From contig OY969581.1 of the NCBI GenBank assembly GCA_963701265.1, positions 124,001 through 188,000 of the forward strand: 64,000 nucleotides of DNA, written 5' to 3'. The translations under genes were made by a program, and so were the position numbers. The stretch is from VRUE01 sp963701265. Lineage in GTDB: Bacteria > Actinomycetota > Thermoleophilia > Solirubrobacterales > 70-9. How positions within the stretch are numbered: position 1 is the first letter of the stretch; the number at the start of each line of letters is the position of its first letter. Below the pieces are notes generated by a model. It searched no databases and was not told the origin of the DNA. It saw only the letters and a list, made by a program, of their open reading frames with translations. This document shows, one piece after another, positions 50,018 through 57,592 of the stretch.

Positions 50018-51091
50018 CTAGACCTTGATTGTGATCACGTCGCCGTCTTTGACGACGTAGTCGCGACCCTCGATCCGCAGCAGGCCCTTGTCGCGGGCGG
50101 GCGCGTAGCCGCCGCACTCGACCAGCTCCCCCCAGCCAATCGCTTCCGCCTTGATGAAGGCGTCCTGAATCTCGGTGTGGATCGTGCCCGCCGCCTCCCA
50201 GGCGGTCGAGCCGCGCGGGATCGGCCGGGCGACCGCCTCCTTGCCCTCGCCGGCGGTGAAGAAGGTGAGCAGGTCGAGCAGGTCGTAAGCGGCGCGGATG
50301 AGGCGGGCAAGTCCCGAGCCCCCAACCCCGTAGGACTCGCGCATCTCCGCCGCTTCGGCCGGGTCGAGCTCGGCCAGCTCGCCCTCGATCCGGGCGCTGA
50401 CCGCGACAACTCCCGCGCCGACGACCGCGGCGTGATCGGCAACGGCCTGCGGCGGCTCGGCATCGCCCTCATCAACGTTGGCGACGTAGAGGATCGGCTT
50501 CGAGGTCAGGGCCTGCAGGTTGCGCGGCCCGTGGGCCGCCGCGTCGGGGACCGGCACCGAGCGAGCCGGCTTGCCTTCGGCCAGCGCCGCGACCACCTTC
50601 TCCAGCCAGTCGCGCTCGGCGATCGCCTCGGCGTCGCCCGACTTGGCGCCCTTGCCGACCCGGTGCAGGCGCCGCTCCGCCTGCTCGTAGTCGGAGAGGA
50701 TCAGCTCGGTCTCGATCGTCTCGATGTCGGCCAGCGGGTCGACCCGGCCGTCGGGATGCGGCACGCCGCCGTCGGCATGGCAGCGGACGACGTGGCAGAT
50801 CGCATCGGTCTCGCGGATCGAGGCGAGGAACTGGTTGCCCAGCCCCTCCCCCTCGGAGGCGCCCTTGACCAGGCCGGCGATGTCGTGGAAGGCGATCGTC
50901 GCCGGTTCGAGCTTGGAGGACTTGAGCGTCGCCGCGACGCTTTCCAGCCGCTCGTCCGGAACCTCGGCGATCGCCACGTTGGGCTCGATCGTCGTGAACG
51001 GGTAGTCGCCGGTCTGCGCCCCGCCCTGGGTCAGCGCGTTGAAAAGTGTCGACTTGCCCGCGTTGGGCAGGCCGACGATCCCGACCTTCAC
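50018..51091 (-). CDS. ychF: Ribosome-binding ATPase YchF
   Basis: From the GTG at 51091 this is a 357-residue Obg-family P-loop ATPase. G1 is 'GLPNAGKSTLFNALTQGGA', the switch region is 'TGDYPFTTIEPNVAIAEVPD', and G3 is 'DIAGLVKGASEGEGLGNQFL'. The family-specific C-terminal TGS domain ends 'FIKAEAIGWGELVECGGYA' and 'VVKDGDVITIKV'. YchF prefers ATP over GTP and is linked to ribosome binding and oxidative stress. The G4-like motif reads 'ILYVANVDE', the expected NxxE of YchF. Its start overlaps the PAP2 phosphatase stop (GTGA), so it is translated with that gene. Confidence 0.95.
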   Translation of the reverse strand: MKVGIVGLPNAGKSTLFNALTQGGAQTGDYPFTTIEPNVAIAEVPDERLESVAATLKSSKLEPATIAFHDIAGLVKGASEGEGLGNQFLASIRETDAICHVVRCHADGGVPHPDGRVDPLADIETIETELILSDYEQAERRLHRVGKGAKSGDAEAIAERDWLEKVVAALAEGKPARSVPVPDAAAHGPRNLQALTSKPILYVANVDEGDAEPPQAVADHAAVVGAGVVAVSARIEGELAELDPAEAAEMRESYGVGGSGLARLIRAAYDLLDLLTFFTAGEGKEAVARPIPRGSTAWEAAGTIHTEIQDAFIKAEAIGWGELVECGGYAPARDKGLLRIEGRDYVVKDGDVITIKV

Positions 51092-51582
51092 AGCGAGAGC
51101 GGCACGATCAGGCCCAGGACGATGCCGAGCAGGGCACCGGCGAGGACGTCGGACGGGTAGTGCATGCCGAGGTAGGGACGGCCGAGCGAGAGGGCCACGG
51201 CGACGAGTAGGGCGCCCGCCGTGGCGGGGTCGACCCGGACCATCGCGGTCGCCACCGCAAACGAGGAGAGCGCGTGGGCGGAGGGGAAGCTGAGCGAGCT
51301 GGGCGCGCCGCCGAGCGGCGGCAGGCCCTCGAGCACTGGCCGCGGGCGCTTGACCAGCAGCTTGATCCCGTAGTTGAGCCCGATCGCGATCGGGCCGAGG
51401 GCGGCGCAGATCAGCCACGATTCGCGCCGATCGGGGTCGAGCAGCGCCAGCGCCAGCCCGAGCACGACCCAGACGGCGCCGTTGTTGCCGGCCTTGCCCA
51501 GCGCCTTCGCCGCCGACTCCATTCCGGGCGAGTGTCCGCGGGTGCGCATCAGGCGCAGCAGCTTGAGATCGGCTTCGTGCAT
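51088..51582 (-). CDS. PAP2-family membrane phosphatase
   Basis: This 164-residue polytopic protein carries the tripartite acid-phosphatase signature: 'KLLVKRPRP' (KxxxxxxRP), 'PSAHALSS' (PSGH-like) and 'SLGRPYLGMHYPSDVLAG' (SRxxxxxHxxxD; here Gly precedes Arg). About five membrane helices surround these. It may dephosphorylate undecaprenyl diphosphate, phosphatidic acid or a similar lipid. It is followed by ychF with a four-base overlap and starts about 37 bases from the divergent BtrH-like gene. Confidence 0.87.
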   Translation of the reverse strand: MHEADLKLLRLMRTRGHSPGMESAAKALGKAGNNGAVWVVLGLALALLDPDRRESWLICAALGPIAIGLNYGIKLLVKRPRPVLEGLPPLGGAPSSLSFPSAHALSSFAVATAMVRVDPATAGALLVAVALSLGRPYLGMHYPSDVLAGALLGIVLGLIVPLSL

Positions 51583-51619
51583 CGGCGCGCAGGATAAGCC
51601 GGTAGGTCAGTATCCCGTC

Positions 51620-52585
51620 ATGCCCTCGGTTCCCGGCTACGTCCACACGCCCGGTCACCACTGCGGATCGACCGCCCTGCGCAACCTGCTCGGCTTCCAC
51701 GGGGCCGAGATCAGCGAGGAGATGGCCTTCGGGCTCGGCGCCGGCGCCTGCTTCTATTACGTCGCCCTCGAGGACGCCTCGCCAACCCGCTGGTTCAACG
51801 GCCGCACGGCGCGGCTGGAGGAGAACTTCGACCAGCTGACCGGGGCGGCGCTGCAGCTGCGCACCTTCGACGAGGGGGACGACGGGGCCTGGGTCGCCGC
51901 GCGCGCCGAGGTCGACGACGGCAACCCGGTGCTGCTGCTCACCGACCTCTATTACCTGGACCACTACGGCAACTCGGCCCACTTCCCCGGCCACGCCGTG
52001 GTCCTCGCCGGCTACGACGAGGAGCACGCGCACCTCTCCGACACCGGCTTCGAGCAGCTGCAGGTGACGACGCGGCTGCAGGACCTCGACAAGGCCCGCC
52101 ACAGCAGCCACCCCGCCTACCCCCTCGCCGGCCACATGTTCACCGCCTCCGGCGGGGTGACGCAGGAGCAGCTGCGGGCGGCGATCCCGGCGGCGATCGA
52201 TCGCGCCGCGCAGGCGATGGTCGCCTCGGAGTTCGGCGAGTTCTCCGGCCTCGGCGCGGTCGAGCGCCTGGCCAAGGAGGCGGGCAGCTGGCCCGAGGTC
52301 GCCGAAGACTGGCAATGGTGCGCCCGCTTCGGCTACCAGGTGATCGAGCGGCGCGGCACCGGCGGCGGCGCCTTCCGCCTCATGTACTCGCGCTTCCTCG
52401 AGGAGGCCGGGCACCCGGAGGCGCCGCTGGCAGCCGAGGCCGCCGCGCGCTGGACCGAGCTGGCCGGCGCCTTCCACGCCGCCAGCGAGCGCGACGATCC
52501 GGAGCCGGGCCTCTGGCGCGAGATCGACGCCGCCGCCCACCGCGTCTTCGAGGCCGAGCAGCGGCTCTGGACCGCCCTGGCCTGA
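51620..52585 (+). CDS. BtrH-N/DUF4872 domain protein
   Basis: The 321-residue product from the ATG at 51620 has an N-terminal papain-like BtrH domain. The potential catalytic Cys lies in 'GHHCGSTALRNLLGFHG' and a His in 'FPGHAVVLAGYDEEHAHL'. BtrH is an acyl transferase in butirosin biosynthesis. The C-terminal half (about 170-320) corresponds to DUF4872 with helical sequence such as 'QEQLRAAIPAAIDRAAQAM'. No antibiotic genes flank it, so the natural substrate is open. It is followed after three bases by a Nei-type glycosylase, hence probably one transcript. Confidence 0.8.
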   Translation: MPSVPGYVHTPGHHCGSTALRNLLGFHGAEISEEMAFGLGAGACFYYVALEDASPTRWFNGRTARLEENFDQLTGAALQLRTFDEGDDGAWVAARAEVDDGNPVLLLTDLYYLDHYGNSAHFPGHAVVLAGYDEEHAHLSDTGFEQLQVTTRLQDLDKARHSSHPAYPLAGHMFTASGGVTQEQLRAAIPAAIDRAAQAMVASEFGEFSGLGAVERLAKEAGSWPEVAEDWQWCARFGYQVIERRGTGGGAFRLMYSRFLEEAGHPEAPLAAEAAARWTELAGAFHAASERDDPEPGLWREIDAAAHRVFEAEQRLWTALA

Positions 52586-52588
52586 GCG

Positions 52589-53368
52589 GTGGCCGAGGGC
52601 GACACGATCCTGCGGGCGGCGCGGCGGATCGAAGCCGCGCTCGCGGGCGGCACGATTGAGGCCTCCGCGCCGAACCCACGGGGGCGCGCGGCCCGGATCG
52701 AGCGACTCGACGGTCACACATTCGAGCGCGCCAGCGCCCACGGCAAGCACCTGCTGCTGCACTTCGGCGAGCTGGTCCTGCACAGCCATATGGGCATGAG
52801 CGGCTCCTGGCACACCTACCTCCGCGGCGAGCCCTGGCGCAAGCCGCCCGGTGCCGCCTGGGCCGTACTCTCGACCGAGCGGGCCGAAGCGGTCCAGTTC
52901 GGTGGGCCGACCCTGCGCCTGCTGCGGGCCGAGGCCGTGCGCCGCGACCCGGTCCTCGCCCGCCTCGGCCCCGACATCCTCGCCGCCGACTTCGACGCGG
53001 AGCGGATCGCCCACTCGCTCGCCGGCGCCCCCGATCGCGGCCTCGGCGACGCCCTGCTCGACCAGCACCTGGTCGCCGGCATCGGCAACATCTTCAAGAG
53101 CGAGGCCTGTTTCGCCGCCCACCTCGACCCCTGGCAGCGGGTCGGCGACCTACCCGACGAGCAACTGCGCCACGTCGCCCAGGCCGCCCATGACCTGATG
53201 CAGGAGGCGGTCGAAGATGGCCGCCAGGACCGGGCCGTCTACAAGCGCGCCAGTCGCCCCTGCCCCAGGTGCGGAACCCCGATCCGCTCCCGTGGCCAGG
53301 GCGACGCCAACCGCACGACCTACTGGTGCCCGAGCTGCCAGGTCGCTGCCCAAGCGTCGACGGCCTAG
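52589..53368 (+). CDS. Endonuclease VIII-like (Fpg/Nei family) DNA glycosylase
   Basis: This 259-residue enzyme begins 'MAEGDTILRAARRIEAAL', the EGDT form of the Fpg/Nei N-terminus with the Glu catalytic pair after processing of the initiator Met. The H2TH region is 'ALLDQHLVAGIGNIFKSEA', and the zinc finger at the C-terminus is 'CPRCGTPI' plus 'YWCPSCQ'. It excises oxidised bases and cleaves abasic sites. The sequence between the start and the finger is normal length. The GTG start lies three bases after the BtrH-like gene. Confidence 0.92.
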   Translation: MAEGDTILRAARRIEAALAGGTIEASAPNPRGRAARIERLDGHTFERASAHGKHLLLHFGELVLHSHMGMSGSWHTYLRGEPWRKPPGAAWAVLSTERAEAVQFGGPTLRLLRAEAVRRDPVLARLGPDILAADFDAERIAHSLAGAPDRGLGDALLDQHLVAGIGNIFKSEACFAAHLDPWQRVGDLPDEQLRHVAQAAHDLMQEAVEDGRQDRAVYKRASRPCPRCGTPIRSRGQGDANRTTYWCPSCQVAAQASTA

Positions 53369-53412
53369 ATCACAACCCGTTTGCCGATCCAAACCGGGGG
53401 TACCCACGCTCC

Positions 53413-53667
53413 ATGACCATCGGAGGAGGAATATTCCTGATCGCCGTCGGCGCGATCCTCAAGTTCGCGACCAACGTCCATGTTCAGGGCGTCAGCCTCG
53501 ACACCGTCGGCCTGATCCTGATGATCGCCGGCGCCGCGGGCCTCATCCTCGGCATCTTCCAAGAAGTGATCTGGTCCAAACGCGCCCGTCGCGGCGCCGT
53601 CGTCGTGCCGGAAGAGCGAGTGGAACGGGTCCCCGAGGAACGCCGCGACCTGCCGCCGCGGTACTAA
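53413..53667 (+). CDS. DUF6458-type small membrane protein
   Basis: The 84-residue product has two hydrophobic segments, 'IGGGIFLIAVGAILKFA' and 'VGLILMIAGAAGLILGIF'. Between them is 'ATNVHVQGVSLDT'. A positively charged tail with 'SKRARRGAVVVPEERVERVP' follows. This is the pattern of DUF6458 proteins of actinobacteria, whose function is unknown. The ATG at 53413 is a convincing start. It is separate from the glycosylase by 44 bases and converges with a methyltransferase. Confidence 0.8.
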   Translation: MTIGGGIFLIAVGAILKFATNVHVQGVSLDTVGLILMIAGAAGLILGIFQEVIWSKRARRGAVVVPEERVERVPEERRDLPPRY

Positions 53668-53683
53668 CCAGACCGGCTGCGGC

Positions 53684-54295
53684 TCAAGCGGGCAGAAGTC
53701 GCGCGAAGTAGGCAAACCAGTTGCCGGAGTGCTCGCCCCAGGTGAGACCTGCTTCTCCGGCCTGGCGTTTGAGCGCCGACTGGGTGGTGAAGTGGGGATC
53801 GCCGAAGAGCTCGCCGACGATCAGGCGGCCGCCTGGCTTGAGGACGCGTTGGATCTGGCGCAGGGCAGCGACCGGGTCGGGGATCTCGCCGAGGACGGCA
53901 GTCAGGACCACGGCGTCCACGGAGTCATCCTCGTAGGGGAGCGCCGTGGCATCGCCCTGGGTGGGGGTGATGTTGGCAAGGCCACGCTCCGCGGCGCGCT
54001 CGCCGACGTGGTCGAGGAACTCCTGCTGCAGGTCGAAGATCTCGATCGTGCCCTCGGGACCGATCCACTCGGCCATATCCAGGGTGTAGTAGCCGACGCC
54101 GGGGCCGATCTCGAGGATGCGCTCGCCGGGCGTGGGGCGCAGCACCGAGCGCAGGCGGTCGCGGGTGATGATCGGGTGCGGGGCTTCGACCCAGAAGCGC
54201 TGGCCGTAGGGGCAGGCCGACGGGTTCTTGCGCCACCAGAGCGCCGCGCCCAGCGTCGCCAGGGCGGCGGCACCGAGCAGCCTGCGGGGGGACAT
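53684..54295 (-). CDS. Class I SAM-dependent methyltransferase
   Basis: This 203-residue protein has an N-terminal hydrophobic stretch ('LLGAAALATLGAALWWRKNP'), then a Rossmann methyltransferase. Motif I is 'ILEIGPGVGYYTLDMA' near 60-75. Motif II is 'EIFDLQQEFLDH', and motif III is 'AVVLTAVLGEIPDPVAAL'. It most resembles the ubiquinone/menaquinone-type or small-molecule methyltransferase group, but the substrate is unknown. Its start overlaps the upstream 75-residue gene by one base (TGATG), so it is in the DUF1385-epimerase operon. Confidence 0.85.
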   Translation of the reverse strand: MSPRRLLGAAALATLGAALWWRKNPSACPYGQRFWVEAPHPIITRDRLRSVLRPTPGERILEIGPGVGYYTLDMAEWIGPEGTIEIFDLQQEFLDHVGERAAERGLANITPTQGDATALPYEDDSVDAVVLTAVLGEIPDPVAALRQIQRVLKPGGRLIVGELFGDPHFTTQSALKRQAGEAGLTWGEHSGNWFAYFARLLPA

Positions 54296-54522
54296 CAGCT
54301 GGAGTTCTTGAGCGAGAAGCCGACCCGGTGCTCGCCGGAGTCGATGCGCAGGAAGGCGACTTTGCCGACGTAGAGGGCAAGTACGCCGTCCTCGGTCTTG
54401 ACGTCGTGCCAGCCGCCCTTCTCGAGCTGCTTGCGCAGGTCCTTCAGCTCCTCGTCGTTGAGGCGAACCGAGATGACCTGACCACCCTCGAAGCCAATCT
54501 CCACCTTCTGTGCGTCCGCCAT
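54295..54522 (-). CDS. Small conserved hypothetical protein
   Basis: This 75-residue acidic/basic-balanced protein has 'KVEIGFEGGQVISVRLNDEE' at its start and 'WHDVKTEDGVLALYVGKVAF' in the middle, and is probably a single small beta-alpha fold. No membrane segment or Cys is present. It is joined to the epimerase gene upstream and the methyltransferase downstream by TGATG overlaps, a reliable sign that it is translated. I cannot assign a family. Confidence 0.75.
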   Translation of the reverse strand: MADAQKVEIGFEGGQVISVRLNDEELKDLRKQLEKGGWHDVKTEDGVLALYVGKVAFLRIDSGEHRVGFSLKNSS

Positions 54523-54935
54523 CAGTGCCCTCCTTCAGGGGGTTCGACGATCTCAGTAAGTACGCCGCCGGTCGAGCGCGGGTGCAGGAAGGCGATGCGG
54601 CTGTTGCGGATGCCGACCCGGGCCTCGCGGTCGATCAGCTCGATCCCGCTCGCAACCAGGCGCTCCAGGGTCGAGTCGATGTCGTCGACCGCGTAGGCGA
54701 CGTGGTGCAGGCCGGGGCCCTTGCGGTCGAGGTACTTGCCCACCGGCGTCTCCGGGCCAAGCGGCGCCAGTAGCTCGACGTGCCCGTCGCCGACGTCCAG
54801 CAGCACGGCATCAACGCCCTGCTCCTCGACCGTCTCGCGGTGAACGAGCTCCATCGCGAAGCTCTTCGAGTAGAGCTCAATTGCCGCGTCGAGGTCCTCG
54901 ACGACAACGCCTATGTGGTCAATCCTTCCGAACAC
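54522..54935 (-). CDS. mce: Methylmalonyl-CoA epimerase
   Basis: The 137-residue protein has the VOC (glyoxalase-like) fold: 'MFGRIDHIGVVVEDLDAAIE' at the N-terminus, 'GPGLHHVAYAVDDI' in the centre and 'FLHPRSTGGVLTEIVEP' at the end. These hold the metal-ligand His and Glu residues of methylmalonyl-CoA epimerase. It converts the S to R isomer of methylmalonyl-CoA, feeding the B12-dependent mutase. That links it functionally, though not by position, to the B12 riboswitch region. The DUF1385 gene ends twelve bases upstream. Confidence 0.9.
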   Translation of the reverse strand: MFGRIDHIGVVVEDLDAAIELYSKSFAMELVHRETVEEQGVDAVLLDVGDGHVELLAPLGPETPVGKYLDRKGPGLHHVAYAVDDIDSTLERLVASGIELIDREARVGIRNSRIAFLHPRSTGGVLTEIVEPPEGGH

Positions 54936-54947
54936 GAAGGCGGCAGT

Positions 54948-55742
54948 CTACGCGCCGTTCTCGGCTCGCAGGATCTCGGCCAGGGCGGCGACGCCGACCT
55001 CGAGCTGCTGCGGCGTCGGCTCCTTGGTTGCGATCAAGCGCTGGATTTCCCGGCCCGGCGTGTGGAAGGCCTCGGCCAGCGGGTCACCGTGGTGGCGATC
55101 GCTCCAGGCGAACATCTCGACCGCGATCGAGGCGCCGGCCAGTCCGACGACGGCGCGAGCGGCGGGCGTGGGCCGCTCGACCACGCGCTCGAGCAGCAGC
55201 GTGCCTCCCACCGAGAGCAGCATCATCGGCGTGATCAGGTTGGAGCCGCAGCGATCGTGCTCCTTGGGCACGCCGGATGGATCCTCGATGCCCTGCTCAT
55301 AAGCGGCGATCGCCTTGTGCTCGACCCCGTGGTAGGCGGCGAGGTCGCGATCGAGCAGGGCGACGAGCGCGGGGGCCGCGCCGACGATCTGGATAAATCC
55401 CTCGCGCAGCGCCGAGCTGCCAAAGCGCTTGCGCACGGCGGCGGTCGTCACCAGGGTGGCGCCGATCGTCCCCAGTACGCGCAGGTTCTCGAACGGAAGC
55501 CGCGCCGCCGGCATCCGCAAGCGCACCAGCGGCAACACCGCCAGCGCCTCGGCCAGCTTCAGCGGCCCGCGCAGCCCGGGAATTTTGGCCGCAAGCCCAG
55601 GCGCCAGCTCCGGCTTGCGCTCAGACGCAACTTCAATGCTCCCATCCGAATCCCGCACCGCCGCAGCCCAATGCGTCGGCCCATGGATCAGAAGCCCGTT
55701 ACGCAAGGCCATGCCACCCAGTCGCAGCTTCTCCGAGTCCAT
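54948..55742 (-). CDS. DUF1385 family protein (YqhQ-like)
   Basis: This 264-residue protein has 'KLRLGGMALRNGLLIHGP' near the N-terminus, 'YHGVEHKAIAAYEQGIED' near 145 and 'EHDRCGSNLITPMMLLSVGG' just after it. The His, Glu and Cys residues of this DUF1385 signature suggest a metal site. Several hydrophobic helices would place it in the membrane. The family is widespread and lacks a firm function. It is the first gene of a four-gene operon with the epimerase, a small protein and a methyltransferase; upstream lies the structured 55.8-56.0-kb region. Confidence 0.87.
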   Translation of the reverse strand: MDSEKLRLGGMALRNGLLIHGPTHWAAAVRDSDGSIEVASERKPELAPGLAAKIPGLRGPLKLAEALAVLPLVRLRMPAARLPFENLRVLGTIGATLVTTAAVRKRFGSSALREGFIQIVGAAPALVALLDRDLAAYHGVEHKAIAAYEQGIEDPSGVPKEHDRCGSNLITPMMLLSVGGTLLLERVVERPTPAARAVVGLAGASIAVEMFAWSDRHHGDPLAEAFHTPGREIQRLIATKEPTPQQLEVGVAALAEILRAENGA

Positions 55743-55778
55743 GACCTGACGATAGAGCAGCCGGGAAGTCGCCCCACC

Positions 55779-55991
55779 GTGCGCGGGGCGGAGCGGCGGC
55801 GCAATACGCCGCTCCCTGACTTGGCCCCGTGCGCGGTGACTGCGCCCGTGGAGCAGGCGCTGTCACCGTTCCCCCCTGTGTGTCCCTTTTAGTACCGACC
55901 GGAGGCCCCCAGTCCAGGCCTCCGGCCGGTGTATCGGCTCTCCCTGGCTCTAGCTTGGAAAGCCGCCCTTTAAAACACCGTTTTCCAAAGA
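55779..55991. other. Structured intergenic region with four consecutive hairpins
   Basis: The 262-base gap between rarA and the DUF1385 gene has no gene but several strong dyads. GGAGCGGCG pairs with CGCCGCTCC (55790-55815). CGGTGACTGCGCC and GGCGCTGTCACCG (55834-55868) form a stem with one T-T mismatch. ACCGACCGGAGGCC and GGCCTCCGGCCGGT (55894-55930) form a stem with one mismatch. TTGGAAA and TTTCCAA (near 55955-55987) close the series. CCGTGCGCGG is repeated directly at 55777 and 55827. It could be a small RNA, a leader of DUF1385 or a rarA terminator; the strand is undecided. Confidence 0.5.
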
Positions 55992-56004
55992 AGTTGCGGT
56001 TGCC

Positions 56005-57363
56005 TCAATCGGGGCGCATCTTCTTCTGCAGAGCGGCCAGGCGGCGCCCCAGCTCCGCCTCGAAGCCCCGGTCCGTGGGTGTGTAAAAGCGCCGTCCCTC
56101 GAGCCCCTCCGGCAGCAGCTGCTGGTCGCTTACCCCGCCCGGCTCGTCGTGCGCGTAGCGGTAGCCCGTGCCGCGCCCGAGTGTCTTGGCGCCGGGGTAG
56201 TGGGCGTCGCGCAGGTAGTCCGGCGGCGTCTTCGCCCCGTTCTCGCGCACCTCGGCGCGGGCAGCGTTCAGCGCCTTGTAGGAGGCGTTGGACTTCGGCG
56301 CCAGGGCGAGGTAGACGGCGGCCTGGGCAAGGTTGAGCGTGCACTCGGGCAGGCCGACCCGGTCGACCGCCCGCGCCGCCGCATCGGCGACCAGCAGCGC
56401 CTGCGGGTCGGCGTTGCCGACGTCCTCGGAGGCGAGGATGACCATGCGCCGGGCGATGAAGCGCGGGTCCTCCCCACCCTCCAGCATCACCGCCAGGTAG
56501 TAGAGCGAGGCATCGACGTCGGAGCCGCGCGTCGCCTTGATCCAGGCCGAGACGAAGTCGTAGTGGCGGTCCCCCTGGCGGTCGTAGTCGAGCGCCTTGC
56601 GCTGCAGCGCGTCCTCGATCGCAGCGACGTCGATCGCTTCCGACTTTGACCCACCTCCAGCGGGGTCAAAGTCGGAAGCGCGCTCCACCGCCCGCTCCAG
56701 CGCCGAGAGCGCCACCCGCGCATCGCCGCCGCTGCGCTCTGCCAGCATCGCCAGTGCTGCGTCCTCGACCGGCGGCGGATCGACCAGCCCGCGCTCAGGG
56801 TCGGAAAGCGCCCGCCGCAGCAGCTCTTCCACCTGCCCCGCCTCCAACGGCTGCAGCTCATAGATCTGGCTGCGCGACAACAGCGCCGAGTTGACCTCGA
56901 AGTAGGGGTTCTCGGTGGTGGCCCCAATCAACGTCAACAGCCCTTCCTCGACCGCCGGCAACAGCGCGTCCTGCTGCGCCTTGTTGAAGCGATGAATCTC
57001 GTCAAGAAAGAGCACCGTCGGCCGACCACTGGACCGCCGCCGCTCCCGAGCCCGCTCGATCACCGCCCGAATCTCAGCCCGCCCCGCATTAACCGCCGAC
57101 TCCTCCTCAAACGCCCCCTCGGCCCCTGCCGCCGCAATCCGAGCCAACGTCGTCTTCCCAGCCCCCGGCGGCCCATACAAGATCGCGCTATGCGGATGCC
57201 CACTTTCAATCGCCGTACGCAACGCCGACCCCTCCCCCACGACGTGCTCCTGCCCAACAAGCTCATCGAGCGAGCGCGGCCGCATCCGCACCGCCAACGG
57301 CGCATCCGAAGCTGGGATATCCGACTTGGCGGGTCCCCCCGTATCGAATAGCTGATCGGCCAC
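56005..57363 (-). CDS. rarA: Replication-associated recombination protein A (RarA/MgsA)
   Basis: This AAA+ ATPase has 452 residues from the GTG at 57363. The clamp-loader-like core has 'RMRPRSLDELVGQEHVVGEG', Walker A 'LYGPPGAGKTTLARIAA' near 61-77, Walker B 'VLFLDEIHRFNKAQQD', and sensor 1 'LLTLIGATTENPYFEVN'. The tetramerisation part contains 'YYLAVMLEGGEDPRFIARRM' and 'YPGAKTLGRGTGYRYAHDEP'. It acts at stalled forks and with single-strand-binding protein. Residues ~228-243 ('ASDFDPAGGGSKSEAI') are encoded by a 46-base palindrome not expected in the family. Upstream frame beyond 57363 is not family sequence. Confidence 0.93.
   Translation of the reverse strand: MADQLFDTGGPAKSDIPASDAPLAVRMRPRSLDELVGQEHVVGEGSALRTAIESGHPHSAILYGPPGAGKTTLARIAAAGAEGAFEEESAVNAGRAEIRAVIERARERRRSSGRPTVLFLDEIHRFNKAQQDALLPAVEEGLLTLIGATTENPYFEVNSALLSRSQIYELQPLEAGQVEELLRRALSDPERGLVDPPPVEDAALAMLAERSGGDARVALSALERAVERASDFDPAGGGSKSEAIDVAAIEDALQRKALDYDRQGDRHYDFVSAWIKATRGSDVDASLYYLAVMLEGGEDPRFIARRMVILASEDVGNADPQALLVADAAARAVDRVGLPECTLNLAQAAVYLALAPKSNASYKALNAARAEVRENGAKTPPDYLRDAHYPGAKTLGRGTGYRYAHDEPGGVSDQQLLPEGLEGRRFYTPTDRGFEAELGRRLAALQKKMRPD
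56635..56680. repeat. 46-nt palindrome in rarA coding sequence (copy B)
   Basis: Arms 56635-56652 and 56663-56680 are exact 18-base complements (CGCTTCCGACTTTGACCC / GGGTCAAAGTCGGAAGCG) around a 10-base loop. It has the same length and most of the same bases as copy A at 35327-35372. Stem positions 4/43 and 11/36 are A-T in one and T-A in the other, so pairing is preserved. It is read in frame as part of RarA. Confidence 0.85.
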
Positions 57364-57434
57364 TGCCGCTGAGTATGACCACGGCCGGGGCTGCCCCTGT
57401 GTCGTTCTCAAGAGGAGAGGGTGGGCCCGTAGTC

Positions 57435-57573
57435 GGGAGCCGGGGGAGGTCTCGGTGGTGCCTCGCGAAGCGGCCCCCGGCAAGGTGACAATGAGCCGCG
57501 CAGCGGCTCCAACTTGGTGAGCGCAGCGCCAGCGAAGCGAACATAGGCACCACCGAGACCTCCCCCGGCTCCC
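57435..57573. repeat. Inverted repeat with 29-bp perfect arms between rarA and ALDH
   Basis: Arms at 57435-57463 and 57545-57573 are exact 29-base complements (GGGAGCCGGGGGAGG... and ...CCTCCCCCGGCTCCC). The 81-base loop contains a GAGCCGC/GCGGCTC stem and the tract GCGGCCCCCGGCAAG, also seen beside the 25.6-kb palindrome. It fills most of the 229-base divergent gap. The size and arms suit a MITE-like insertion or a long RNA hairpin. No flanking target duplication was obvious. Confidence 0.85.
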
Positions 57574-57592
57574 CCACCACGGCCTACAATCG

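Noticed and set aside
51092..53122. Open frame extending YchF upstream to about 1034 residues
   Set aside because: The family begins at the P-loop near 51091; the upstream part is shadow sequence through the PAP2, BtrH-like and glycosylase genes.
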